This document shows, one piece after another, positions 7,325 through 12,685 of a DNA stretch of 21,720 bases; within the stretch, counting starts at the first letter, position 1; the number at the start of each line of letters is the position of its first letter. The stretch comes from a virus. The DNA is taken from the IMG/VR virus record IMGVR_UViG_3300037070_007697, positions 1-21,720 of that record; one strand, 5' to 3'. The notes under the pieces are model-generated. The model saw only the letters and a list, made by a program, of their open reading frames with translations, did no database searches and was not told the origin of the DNA. The position numbers were made by a program, and so were the translations under genes.

Positions 7325-7813
7325 TTACCCGCCGACTTCAGCGGAGGCGCAACAGGCCGCATAGAGCTGGCCGAGGTCCCGCAGAAAACGGTAAGGATGC
7401 CGGATCAGATCGTCTGGGTGCTCACCCACCAGCCGGCTGCGAAAGCGGACCGGCTCCCGATCCACGACACCCCATCGCTCGGGATAGATATGCAGGCCGG
7501 GGTTCGTCGGCGTGACGTTCCGGACACAGGCCAGGAGCATCTTCGCCTGCCGGCGATGCTCGACGGCAAGATCCCGCCGGGAGCGTCGGAGGAGCAGGCT
7601 CGCCTCGAACGCGAGCACCCGCACCCGCCTGGCGCCGACCGTCTCGCCGAGGAGTTCGGTCAGCTCCCGTCCGATCTGTCGCCAGGGGCAGCCCGACACA
7701 ACCAGGAGGGCCGTTTCGGCCTGGTCCCGGTAGAGACCGGCCTCCTCGCACATCGCGGCGAGCCATGGAATGGCCCGCCACTGCACTCCTGCTTGTTCGG
7801 CGACAAACCGCAT
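7325..7813 (-). CDS. Hypothetical helical protein, first gene of the leftward arm
   Basis: The 162-residue product is not recognised. It is mostly helical and Arg/Leu-rich; GCPWRQIGRELTELLGE could be a helix-turn-helix-like segment, followed by a long basic helix (FEASLLLRRSRRDLAVEHRR) and a C-terminal part with several aromatic residues and a CC pair. A competing plus-strand frame (7397-7924) is judged a shadow, because direction, codon look and an upstream minus-strand promoter favour this one. The promoter's predicted start is only a few bases before ATG 7813 and there is no clear ribosome site, so the message may be nearly leaderless. A DNA-binding role in the packaging operon is conceivable but unproved. 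Confidence 0.6.
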   Translation of the reverse strand: MRFVAEQAGVQWRAIPWLAAMCEEAGLYRDQAETALLVVSGCPWRQIGRELTELLGETVGARRVRVLAFEASLLLRRSRRDLAVEHRRQAKMLLACVRNVTPTNPGLHIYPERWGVVDREPVRFRSRLVGEHPDDLIRHPYRFLRDLGQLYAACCASAEVGG

Positions 7814-7822
7814 CCTGTACCA

Positions 7823-7852
7823 AGGATAGCACGGCGCGGGCTATTATGCCAA
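7823..7852 (-). promoter_or_regulatory. Leftward promoter, extended -10
   Basis: On the minus strand TTGGCA (7852-7847) and TATCCT (7828-7823) are 18 bases apart, with TGC directly before the -10. Transcription would start near 7816, almost at the ATG of the leftward gene at 7813. It would drive the packaging arm. Confidence 0.5.
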
Positions 7853-7889
7853 GGTTACGAGCAAGTCTTTCCGCTGGTGGCGGCCGGGA

Positions 7890-8039
7890 GTGCTGGAGAT
7901 ACGCCACCTGCTGTCAGCTCGTAGAGAGATTCTGGACTGCTTTCCCGACCGCCAGGCGGCCTGTGGGAGTTGCACCCACCCCGCAGGAGCGCGGCAAGAC
8001 CATGACGCTCTCCCGGGAACTATTGGCCGCATGAAGTAG
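7890..8039 (+). CDS. Possible small Cys-containing ORF in the divergent region
   Basis: Forty-nine residues can be read from GTG 7890. The sequence has a helical start (LEIRHLLSARREILDCFPDR) and then CGSCTHP, which looks protein-like. However, no ribosome site precedes the GTG, and a second overlapping frame from ATG 7846 to 8034 is equally open. It could be a small regulator, a gene remnant or chance. No function is proposed. Confidence 0.25.
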   Translation: MLEIRHLLSARREILDCFPDRQAACGSCTHPAGARQDHDALPGTIGRMK

Positions 8040-8206
8040 TCGGTGAGGGCAAGCGGGGCTCGACGTCAGGGCCGCGCGGCGAGCGTTCCCCTACCGCGAA
8101 ATAGGCCCGCCATGCTACTCGACCGACTGGGGGCATGGTATCGGGAGAGGCAGGGAAAGTCAAGAGAGGGATAGGTCGAAACACGCTCATCGCCGCTCAC
8201 ATAACT

Positions 8207-8230
8207 GTCAATTTCGGAAGTTGACTTTTT
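8207..8230 (+). terminator. Weak terminator-like hairpin or operator dyad
   Basis: GTCAATTTC and GAAGTTGAC form an 8-bp stem (one wobble) around a CGG loop, immediately followed by TTTTT. This fits a weak rightward intrinsic terminator. The same 19-bp imperfect palindrome could equally be a repressor operator upstream of the promoter at 8448. Confidence 0.45.
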
Positions 8231-8241
8231 CCTGATGAGTG

Positions 8242-8279
8242 GGCGCCGGGGGCCAGCTCGTCCGAATACCCCCGGCGCC
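8242..8279. repeat. 11-bp perfect inverted repeat, 16-nt loop
   Basis: GGCGCCGGGGG (8242-8252) is perfectly complementary to CCCCCGGCGCC (8269-8279). Neither strand has a T-run next to it, so it is not an intrinsic terminator. It lies in the non-coding divergent region and may be a protein-binding site, a structured RNA or an origin element. Confidence 0.7.
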
Positions 8280-8371
8280 TGGTTCCGCCCGTCCAGTCGC
8301 GGGCAGGTTCGGCAGCCGTCGTCCCTCCTCCTCCCTGCAACTCCCGAACGTTTTCCTGGCTCCAACCGGGT

Positions 8372-8398
8372 ACTGCTGCTGCTGTTTTGGGGATAGAG
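8372..8398. repeat. Dispersed 27-nt repeat, copy B (intergenic)
   Basis: Identical over 27 nt to 2588-2614 in the portal gene. Sequence beyond it also resembles the portal/methyltransferase junction: on the minus strand both regions have AACG-TCGGGAG, then ACGAC, and then TGCCGAACCTGC (8298-8358 against 2408-2452), but here the spacing is much shorter and no frame is kept. Confidence 0.8.
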
Positions 8399-8435
8399 AG
8401 GAGAGGGAAAAAGGCGCAGATTCTTTTCCTCACTA

Positions 8436-8498
8436 CTCGGTATTTCGTTGACATTCCCCCGGATCTGAGGTAATATATATTCAGTAGACAATCAGACG
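8436..8498 (+). promoter_or_regulatory. Promoter P1 with shared upstream and downstream boxes
   Basis: TTGACA (8448-8453), 17-base spacer, TAATAT (8471-8476): a near-consensus sigma70 promoter. CTCGGTATTTCGTTGACA is identical to promoter P2 at 10426-10443. Eleven bases after the -10 lies ACAATCAGACG (8488-8498), nearly the same and at the same spacing in P2. It drives the small-gene operon starting at 8522. Confidence 0.9.
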
Positions 8499-8521
8499 CC
8501 CGACGACAAGGAGAACGAGAG

Positions 8522-8689
8522 ATGCCGCTCCCGAAGCACATTCCGCAGCCCGTATATCGCAAGCCGAACCAGACTCCCCTTCCGATCTGGGCATGCCACA
8601 GCTACAGTACGCCAGAGGAGAAGAAGGCCCGCGCCGAGCGAATGAAGGCCGAGGGCGAGCGCCTCCATCGGGAAGGATGGTTCAAGTAA
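8522..8689 (+). CDS. Small hypothetical protein, first gene after P1
   Basis: A 55-residue product starts at ATG 8522 with AAGGAG 8 bases upstream and promoter P1 just before. It is Pro-rich at the start (MPLPKHIPQPVYRKP), has one Trp-Ala-Cys-His segment and ends in a charged helix (EEKKARAERMKAEGERLHRE) capped by GWFK. No family is recognised. Being first in the rightward transcript it is probably expressed early and strongly. Confidence 0.75.
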   Translation: MPLPKHIPQPVYRKPNQTPLPIWACHSYSTPEEKKARAERMKAEGERLHREGWFK

Positions 8690-8715
8690 GACAGAAGTGC
8701 ATTCGTGACCCGCCC

Positions 8716-8734
8716 GGAGGGGCTGCCCCCCTCC
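8716..8734 (+). promoter_or_regulatory. Intergenic RNA hairpin before ribosome site (cassette 1)
   Basis: GGAGGGG pairs with CCCCTCC around a 5-nt loop (CTGCC), 24 bases before ATG 8759. It belongs to a series of 5-nt-loop hairpins preceding genes in this operon (also 10696, 11097 and 11606). Confidence 0.55.
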
Positions 8735-8758
8735 CCTGCCCCACAAGGAGACCGAGAG

Positions 8759-8977
8759 ATGAGAGTGACACGAGCGGACCAGGTGCGAATTGACGAGCGG
8801 ACAGACGTGCGGGAGGTGATCGACGCCGAGGTTGACGCGGAGTGTCTGGAGGAGTTGACCTGGCGCGTTGAGCATGGGCAGGCGCACCTGGATCCGGGGC
8901 TGATGGGCTGGTGGCCATATACGCACACGCTGACGCTCGCTGACGGAACGACCTATCACGCGACTGTGGAGAACTAG
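8759..8977 (+). CDS. Small acidic hypothetical protein
   Basis: The 72-residue product starts at ATG 8759 with AAGGAG 8 bases upstream; the frame opens earlier at 8705 but that part lacks a ribosome site and contains the hairpin. The sequence is acidic (TDVREVIDAEVDAECLEEL) and ends in a beta-like TLTLADGTTYHATVEN. No family is recognised. The next gene starts four bases after its stop. Confidence 0.75.
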   Translation: MRVTRADQVRIDERTDVREVIDAEVDAECLEELTWRVEHGQAHLDPGLMGWWPYTHTLTLADGTTYHATVEN

Positions 8978-8981
8978 CGCC

Positions 8982-9362
8982 ATGACTACCGCCCAACGCC
9001 GACAGGATGGGATCGTTTACGAGGGCAAGCGCGGCTCCCTCCCCGGAGAGATTTGGGTCTGGTTCACGGCGCCCCGGTTCCGGGGCATTCGCGTGCCACT
9101 ACCGCTGCGCCTCGACCTGTTCAATCACTCGCCCCTCGGCTACGAATGGGGCTATCTCGGCTCCGGACCATCGCAGCTCGCCCTCGCGATCCTAGCCCAT
9201 GCCACGAAGAGCGATAAGAAAGCAATGCTACTGCACCACGACTTCAAAGAGGCGTTCATCGCCGGCATCTCCCGGGAGGTCGGGAGCGAGTGGCGGATCA
9301 CCCGGCAGGAAGTGCTCGCCTGGGTCGCGAAGCAGGAAGCGGCAGCAGAGGAGACGCCATGA
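8982..9362 (+). CDS. DUF6166-like phage protein
   Basis: The central HSPLGYEWGYLGSGPSQLAL and following AILAHAT match the hallmark of DUF6166 proteins (F/Y-E-W-G-Y-G-GSGPAQLALA), with the N-terminal YEGKR start and the C-terminal W-x-IT-x-x-E-x-x-x-W part also as in that family. The function of the family is not known to me; it recurs in phages and mobile elements of diverse bacteria. It has 126 residues, a usual length. ATG 8982 follows the previous stop by 4 bases, with GGAG partly inside the upstream gene, and its own TGA overlaps the next ATG (ATGA). Confidence 0.8.
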   Translation: MTTAQRRQDGIVYEGKRGSLPGEIWVWFTAPRFRGIRVPLPLRLDLFNHSPLGYEWGYLGSGPSQLALAILAHATKSDKKAMLLHHDFKEAFIAGISREVGSEWRITRQEVLAWVAKQEAAAEETP

Positions 9363-9706
9363 CGCAGGCGGAGGCGACGGCGCGCTATGGCGAGGTCCAC
9401 GCGACCCGGCTCTTCGTGGAGGGTATCGGGAAGAATGCCGTGCCCGGACAACCGCCCAAGCCGGCGATGCGCGCTGGGGACCGGGTGCGCCGCGTCAAGG
9501 GCGGTCCGGAGGGGCTCGTTCTCTCCGTCTTCCTCACCGTCTACGGGCGGCAGCGCTGGACGGCGCGGGTCCGGTGGGCGAAGACCCTCACCGGCGGCCG
9601 GCGTCTCGGGACGGGAACGACGTCCATTGTCAGCGCCATGCGCTGCGACCAGCTCATCACGCTCGCGTGGGGACCGGCGTGGCCGCATACGCAGGAGACG
9701 CCATGA
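9359..9706 (+). CDS. Hypothetical protein with SH3/KOW-like segment
   Basis: ATG 9359 overlaps the stop of the DUF6166-like gene, so translation is probably coupled. Of 115 residues, PAMRAGDRVRRVKGGPEG followed by LVLSVFLTVYGRQRW and RVRWAKT looks like a small beta-barrel (SH3/KOW-like) with alternating basic and hydrophobic residues, which would suit nucleic-acid or ribosome binding. The assignment is from appearance only. Its last codons overlap the next gene in the same ATGA manner. Confidence 0.7.
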   Translation: MTQAEATARYGEVHATRLFVEGIGKNAVPGQPPKPAMRAGDRVRRVKGGPEGLVLSVFLTVYGRQRWTARVRWAKTLTGGRRLGTGTTSIVSAMRCDQLITLAWGPAWPHTQETP

Positions 9707-9924
9707 CACTCGCCGAGGCGAAGGCTAGCGGCGCCGTCTTCGCCCTACTGGCCGACTATGAGGGCGAGGAGACGGAAGCCGCGATCCACGCCGAGGCGGT
9801 CGTGCGCCGGCCGAGCGACGGCGAGACGCGCCTCTTCTCCGTTCTTTGGGAGGGCCGGTATGTCGGCGCTCTCTGGTTCCCACGCCCCGCACCTGAGGAG
9901 AAATCCGATGCCGATACAAAATGA
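9703..9924 (+). CDS. Small acidic hypothetical protein
   Basis: A 73-residue product starts at ATG 9703, overlapping the preceding TGA. It contains LLADYEGEETEAAIHAEAVV and a short beta stretch TRLFSVLWEGRYVGALWF, then an acidic, Pro-containing tail. No family recognised. The next gene (ATG 9908) begins inside its 3' end, so the operon is compressed here. Confidence 0.65.
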   Translation: MTLAEAKASGAVFALLADYEGEETEAAIHAEAVVRRPSDGETRLFSVLWEGRYVGALWFPRPAPEEKSDADTK

Positions 9925-10147
9925 AGACCAGATCCGCGATGCCAGGATCGAGCCAGAATTCTCCCGCGACGATCCCGACCCGGGAACCATGTGCGACCTG
10001 CTCTCCGCGATCTCGGAATGGGCCGGCGGCGACGCGGCAGCGCAGCAGACATTCCGCTACCTCTTCCGCGACCGGCTGAACGCCGCCGGCTTCTACACGC
10101 GCGGGAGCGTGCCTGACGATGCGCCCATCGATGACCCGTTCTCCTGA
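9908..10147 (+). CDS. Small acidic hypothetical protein
   Basis: The 79-residue product starts at ATG 9908 with GAGGAG about 8 bases upstream, lying within the end of the previous gene. It is acidic at both ends (EDQIRDARIEPEFSRDDPDP and DDAPIDDPFS) and has a helical middle with FRYLFRDRLNAAGFYTRG. No family recognised. Its 3' end overlaps the SWIM-type gene. Confidence 0.65.
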   Translation: MPIQNEDQIRDARIEPEFSRDDPDPGTMCDLLSAISEWAGGDAAAQQTFRYLFRDRLNAAGFYTRGSVPDDAPIDDPFS

Positions 10148-10382
10148 CGCCGCGAAGCTGGCTCGCCTCGAGCGGGCGATGACCGAAGGGCCGGCGATGA
10201 CGTTCCGCCGGCTCTCGCCCGGCGTCTGGGAGGTCCGGAGCCCCTCCGGGACCACCTACCACGTCAGCCAGGGCGGCTGCTGTTCCTGTCCGGATTCGCT
10301 CTTCCGAGCGGGGCCGGCGCAGACGCCATGCAAGCACAGGATCGCGCTCGCCCTCCACCTCCTCGCGACTGGTCAGGTATAG
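10119..10382 (+). CDS. SWIM-type zinc-finger small protein, copy 1
   Basis: The C-terminal half carries C-x-C-(n)-C-x-H: CSCPDSLFRAG then CKHRIALALHLLATG, the SWIM zinc-finger layout, preceded by a beta hairpin GVWEVRSPSGTTYHVS. It is clearly paralogous to the protein at 10755 (VxSPxGxxYxV, C-x-CPDxLxRAG, CKHxIALxxxLLAxG). SWIM domains bind DNA or protein partners; stand-alone small ones are common in phages without known role. ATG 10119 has GGGAG about 10 bases upstream; ATG 10131 or 10179 are alternatives. It ends the first rightward operon before promoter P2. Confidence 0.75.
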   Translation: MRPSMTRSPDAAKLARLERAMTEGPAMTFRRLSPGVWEVRSPSGTTYHVSQGGCCSCPDSLFRAGPAQTPCKHRIALALHLLATGQV

Positions 10383-10425
10383 CCCGGGATCTCCCGAAAA
10401 TAGCCCCAACTTTCTGCTCATTCCT

Positions 10426-10488
10426 CTCGGTATTTCGTTGACACTAGTGCCTGGATCGGGTATACTGAGTATAGTAAACAATCACACG
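10426..10488 (+). promoter_or_regulatory. Promoter P2 with shared upstream and downstream boxes
   Basis: TTGACA (10438-10443), 17-base spacer, TATACT (10461-10466). CTCGGTATTTCGTTGACA is identical to P1. ACAATCACACG (10478-10488) is 11 bases after the -10, exactly as in P1, with one base changed. It drives the gene at 10509 and the genes after it. Confidence 0.9.
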
Positions 10489-10508
10489 AAAGCCTGGAGG
10501 GAGACAAG

Positions 10509-10685
10509 ATGGACATCGGAACGCGAGTAAAACGGAAGAGTTCAGAACACCTCGGAACCATCATTGGAAAGAGCAGCGCCCTTCCCGAAAAACGGCGAGT
10601 GGAGTTCTGGAACCCCGAGCCGCGATGGGATTTTGACGTAGAGACCTTCTGGGTCCACATAGACGACCTGGAACCCGTCGAGTAA
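10509..10685 (+). CDS. Small basic/acidic hypothetical protein, first gene after P2
   Basis: The 58-residue product begins at ATG 10509 with GGAGGGAG 5 bases upstream. It looks like a compact beta domain (MDIGTRVKRKSSEHLGTIIG, then RRVEFWNP and FWVHIDDLEPVE), similar in rhythm to small SH3-like proteins. No family is assigned. First position after a strong promoter suggests early, abundant expression. Confidence 0.7.
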   Translation: MDIGTRVKRKSSEHLGTIIGKSSALPEKRRVEFWNPEPRWDFDVETFWVHIDDLEPVE

Positions 10686-10695
10686 GCAGCCCCCC

Positions 10696-10718
10696 GAGGC
10701 CGGGGACCTCCCGGCCTC
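10696..10718 (+). promoter_or_regulatory. Intergenic RNA hairpin before ribosome site (cassette 2)
   Basis: GAGGCCGGG pairs perfectly with CCCGGCCTC around loop GACCT: 9-bp stem and 5-nt loop, 36 bases before ATG 10755, with GAGGGAGACAATG at the start codon. Different stem sequence but same form as the hairpins at 11097 and 11606. Confidence 0.65.
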
Positions 10719-10754
10719 CCACCCGAGCGCAGCGCGAAAGAGACGAGGGAGACA

Positions 10755-11084
10755 ATGGAAAACCGCACATTCGATCAAGACAGCCGGATCAGCAGAGCCC
10801 TCGGAACCGTCCTTCCCGACTACCAGTTCACGCCGCACAACCCCGGCGAGTGGATCGTGGAGAGCCCGGAGGGGAACTGCTACCTGGTGAACGAGACGAC
10901 TTGCACCTGCCCGGACGCCCTGTATCGCGCCGGAGAGGCCGGGGGCAAGTGCAAGCACCAAATCGCGCTCGGGCACAAACTGCTGGCCGACGGGATCCTG
11001 CCGGCGCCGAAGGTGACGACGCCGGCCCGGCGTCAGTATACGCCGGAGGAAGAAGCCGCCATCGAGCGCATTTTTACCTGGTAG
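10755..11084 (+). CDS. SWIM-type zinc-finger small protein, copy 2
   Basis: This 109-residue protein repeats the domain of the gene at 10119: GEWIVESPEGNCYLV, then CTCPDALYRAGEAGGKCKH and IALGHKLLADG, giving C-x-C and C-x-H zinc ligands. Unlike copy 1 it has an extended N-terminus (FDQDSRISRALGTVLPDYQF) and a C-terminal tail with a TPEEEAAIERIF helix. ATG 10755 has GAGGGAG upstream. The two copies lie in adjacent transcription units, each under one of the twin promoters, which suggests duplication of a promoter-gene block. Confidence 0.8.
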   Translation: MENRTFDQDSRISRALGTVLPDYQFTPHNPGEWIVESPEGNCYLVNETTCTCPDALYRAGEAGGKCKHQIALGHKLLADGILPAPKVTTPARRQYTPEEEAAIERIFTW

Positions 11085-11096
11085 AGACCAATGCAC

Positions 11097-11119
11097 GCCC
11101 CTCCCCGGCCGGGAGGGGC
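11097..11119 (+). promoter_or_regulatory. Intergenic RNA hairpin before ribosome site (cassette 3)
   Basis: GCCCCTCCC pairs with GGGAGGGGC around loop CGGCC; 19 bases later is ATG 11139. Hairpin arm, spacer and start (GGGAGGGGCAGAAAGA, then GAGGGAGACGATG) are almost identical to cassette 4. Confidence 0.8.
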
Positions 11120-11138
11120 AGAAAGAACGAGGGAGACG

Positions 11139-11372
11139 ATGGAAGCACCAAAGATCGGCGGGAACGGGGAACGATACCTCTTCGTGAGGACAAAGACCGG
11201 GAAGAAGATCCATCTAGCGTCAGCAGGATCCTCCGTCTGTCGGTGTGGCCACTGGCTGAAGACGTCGAGCCGAAACCGCGAGGTGAGCCCACAGAGAGTG
11301 GAATCACAGCACCTCTGCGAAAACTGCTGGACCCCGGCCACGCAGACGGACGCCAAGGCATGGACACGATGA
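11139..11372 (+). CDS. Small Cys-rich (zinc-ribbon-like) protein
   Basis: The 77-residue product starts at ATG 11139 with GAGGGAG upstream. After a short beta segment (RYLFVRTKTGKKIHLASAG) come CRCGHW and HLCENCW, two Cys pairs about 30 residues apart, likely one zinc ribbon. No family is named. Its TGA overlaps the next ATG (11369), so the following gene is probably coupled. Confidence 0.7.
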   Translation: MEAPKIGGNGERYLFVRTKTGKKIHLASAGSSVCRCGHWLKTSSRNREVSPQRVESQHLCENCWTPATQTDAKAWTR

Positions 11373-11596
11373 CGAAGCAGCAGATTTATCGGACGTCGGA
11401 CGGTCGCAACGGCGGTGAGGATGCCTGCCGGGCGTGGGGCTACTGCTACCAGGAGACGCATCAGGTGGTCGTCTTCCAGAATGTGCAGCCGCAGGGCTCC
11501 TGCGAATGCCGGTGGCCGGTCTGCGACAAGCACGCGAAGGCGTTCTATTTCCGGCACCTGGGCGTGCCGGTTCACTTTGAGCCGAAGGACGGATAG
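11360..11596 (+). CDS. Small Cys/His-rich protein
   Basis: A 78-residue product from ATG 11360; ATG 11369 is an alternative, forming an ATGA overlap with the upstream stop. The middle contains EDACRAWGYCYQETHQVVVF and the end GSCECRWPVCDKHAKAFYF, so Cys and His residues could bind zinc (C-x-C-x4-C-x2-H). No known family is recognised. It follows the zinc-ribbon-like gene and precedes a third Cys-rich gene. Confidence 0.65.
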   Translation: MDTMTKQQIYRTSDGRNGGEDACRAWGYCYQETHQVVVFQNVQPQGSCECRWPVCDKHAKAFYFRHLGVPVHFEPKDG

Positions 11597-11605
11597 AGAC
11601 GCCGC

Positions 11606-11628
11606 GCCCCTCCCCTACCGGGAGGGGC
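11606..11628 (+). promoter_or_regulatory. Intergenic RNA hairpin before ribosome site (cassette 4)
   Basis: GCCCCTCCC pairs with GGGAGGGGC around loop CTACC; 19 bases later is ATG 11648. Stem, spacing and ribosome site match cassette 3 nearly base for base, while the loop differs. Confidence 0.8.
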
Positions 11629-11647
11629 AGAAAGAGCGAGGGAGACG

Positions 11648-12139
11648 ATGAACGGAGCGATTCTTTTGGCAACCTGCGATCGCTGTGGGGCTAATCAGCA
11701 CCGAGAGGCAATCCGTGAGAGCGGCACGTTCCTCTTCTGCGTCGATGAAGACGGCTGCGTGGCACGCCTTTCGGGCCGCAAGAATGCCGAATGGACGAAG
11801 AGGGCGAAAGAGGCCACGGAAGGTGAAATCTGCTCCGAAGCCATCGCCCATCTCGTCGGCGACGAGACCCTGTGGGAGGCGATCGTGCGGCTTGCGGGAG
11901 AACGGGACGCGGCGCGCCAACAGGTAAGCGAAGCCATCGACCTCCTCGGAGGAGTGATCGATGGCGATGACGTCATCACGGCGGCGGCGGTCTGGCTCGT
12001 CGATGCCGAACGAATCATCTTTCCCACCGCGTTCTGCGACATGAACCGCTGCCAGGAGCCCGCCACCGAGTTCTCCCCCGACGGCGTGGCCAAGTACTGC
12101 GCCCGACACTGGGCCGAGGTGACGAGAGAGCTAGGGTGA
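11648..12139 (+). CDS. Hypothetical protein with N- and C-terminal Cys clusters
   Basis: The 163-residue product opens with LATCDRCGANQHREAIRESG and a following FCVDEDGC, and closes with FCDMNRCQEPATEFSPDG and YCARHW: two separate zinc-site candidates joined by a helical middle (WEAIVRLAGERDAARQQVSE). The C-terminal cluster resembles small treble-clef-like sites found in phage proteins. Function is unknown. ATG 11648 follows GAGGGAG; the stop overlaps the GTG of the next gene. Confidence 0.7.
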   Translation: MNGAILLATCDRCGANQHREAIRESGTFLFCVDEDGCVARLSGRKNAEWTKRAKEATEGEICSEAIAHLVGDETLWEAIVRLAGERDAARQQVSEAIDLLGGVIDGDDVITAAAVWLVDAERIIFPTAFCDMNRCQEPATEFSPDGVAKYCARHWAEVTRELG

Positions 12140-12375
12140 GGCAGCCATCCCAGCGTGTGGAGTTCTGGGCAGACGATGGCCGGACTCGCCCACAGCTCAT
12201 CGAGATCCACTACTTTGACCCGGAGCAGGAGTTGACGGCCGCCGCCCGGGAACGCTGCCGGGAACTGACGGCGCTCCATGGCGGCATCATCGTCGCCCGG
12301 GACCGGGAGGGTATCCTCCTCGCGAGCGCGCAGGGGATCGCCGTAAACGGCACGAAGACATATCCGGAAGGGTAG
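12136..12375 (+). CDS. Small hypothetical protein
   Basis: GTG 12136 overlaps the preceding TGA (GTGA), so translation is probably coupled. The 79 residues look alpha/beta (RPQLIEIHYFDPEQELTAAA then HGGIIVARDREGILLASAQG). I recognise no family. Confidence 0.55.
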   Translation: MRQPSQRVEFWADDGRTRPQLIEIHYFDPEQELTAAARERCRELTALHGGIIVARDREGILLASAQGIAVNGTKTYPEG

Positions 12376-12401
12376 GGGAAGACCGAGATACGGAGGGACC
12401 A

Positions 12402-12683
12402 ATGGCACGACCGCTGCTGCTCGATTTTCGCGATGACGTCACCCTGCATTATGACATCGGCCGGCGTAAGATCCGGTCCTGGTTCGGCCCGAGGAGAAGC
12501 GATGCGCTCATGGTGCAGATCCACAACGGCGACCGCTCCCGGGATCTCCTCCTGCTCTTGACCGAGGGGCAGGCGGAATCACTGCTGCTGCTGTTATTGG
12601 AAACACTGCCGGAGGTGGGAACCGGGAACCGGGAGGATCTGCTGACGCAGGCCAGCATCGTGCTGAAACGGGAGGGGGGATAA
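12402..12683 (+). CDS. Small hypothetical protein with Leu runs
   Basis: ATG 12402 has GGAGGGA 4 bases upstream. The 93-residue product starts with a beta-rich part (DFRDDVTLHYDIGRRKIRSW) and carries Leu runs RDLLLLLTEGQAESLLLLLL that are too interrupted by charged residues for a sure membrane helix; they read more like two amphipathic helices. No family recognised. It precedes the annealing protein candidate by two bases and may belong to the same recombination or replication function. Confidence 0.65.
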   Translation: MARPLLLDFRDDVTLHYDIGRRKIRSWFGPRRSDALMVQIHNGDRSRDLLLLLTEGQAESLLLLLLETLPEVGTGNREDLLTQASIVLKREGG

Positions 12684-12685
12684 GG

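Larger units (their letters stand above)
8040..8435. other. Non-coding divergent intergenic region
   Basis: I see no convincing gene here on either strand. The stretch holds a short dyad followed by T5 (8207-8230), an 11-bp perfect hairpin (8242-8279), a segment resembling the portal end/methyltransferase start (8298-8398) and finally the rightward promoter. It separates the leftward structural arm from the rightward arm and is the natural place for lysis-lysogeny-type control or a replication origin; the sequence alone does not decide. Confidence 0.6.

Noticed and set aside
7397-7924. Long plus-strand frame opposite the leftward 7325-7813 gene.
   Set aside because: Pro/Gly/Arg-rich shadow composition, no ribosome site, and the minus strand has a promoter and a protein-like sequence.
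8112-8174. 20-codon plus-strand ORF in the control region.
   Set aside because: No ribosome site and too short to judge.
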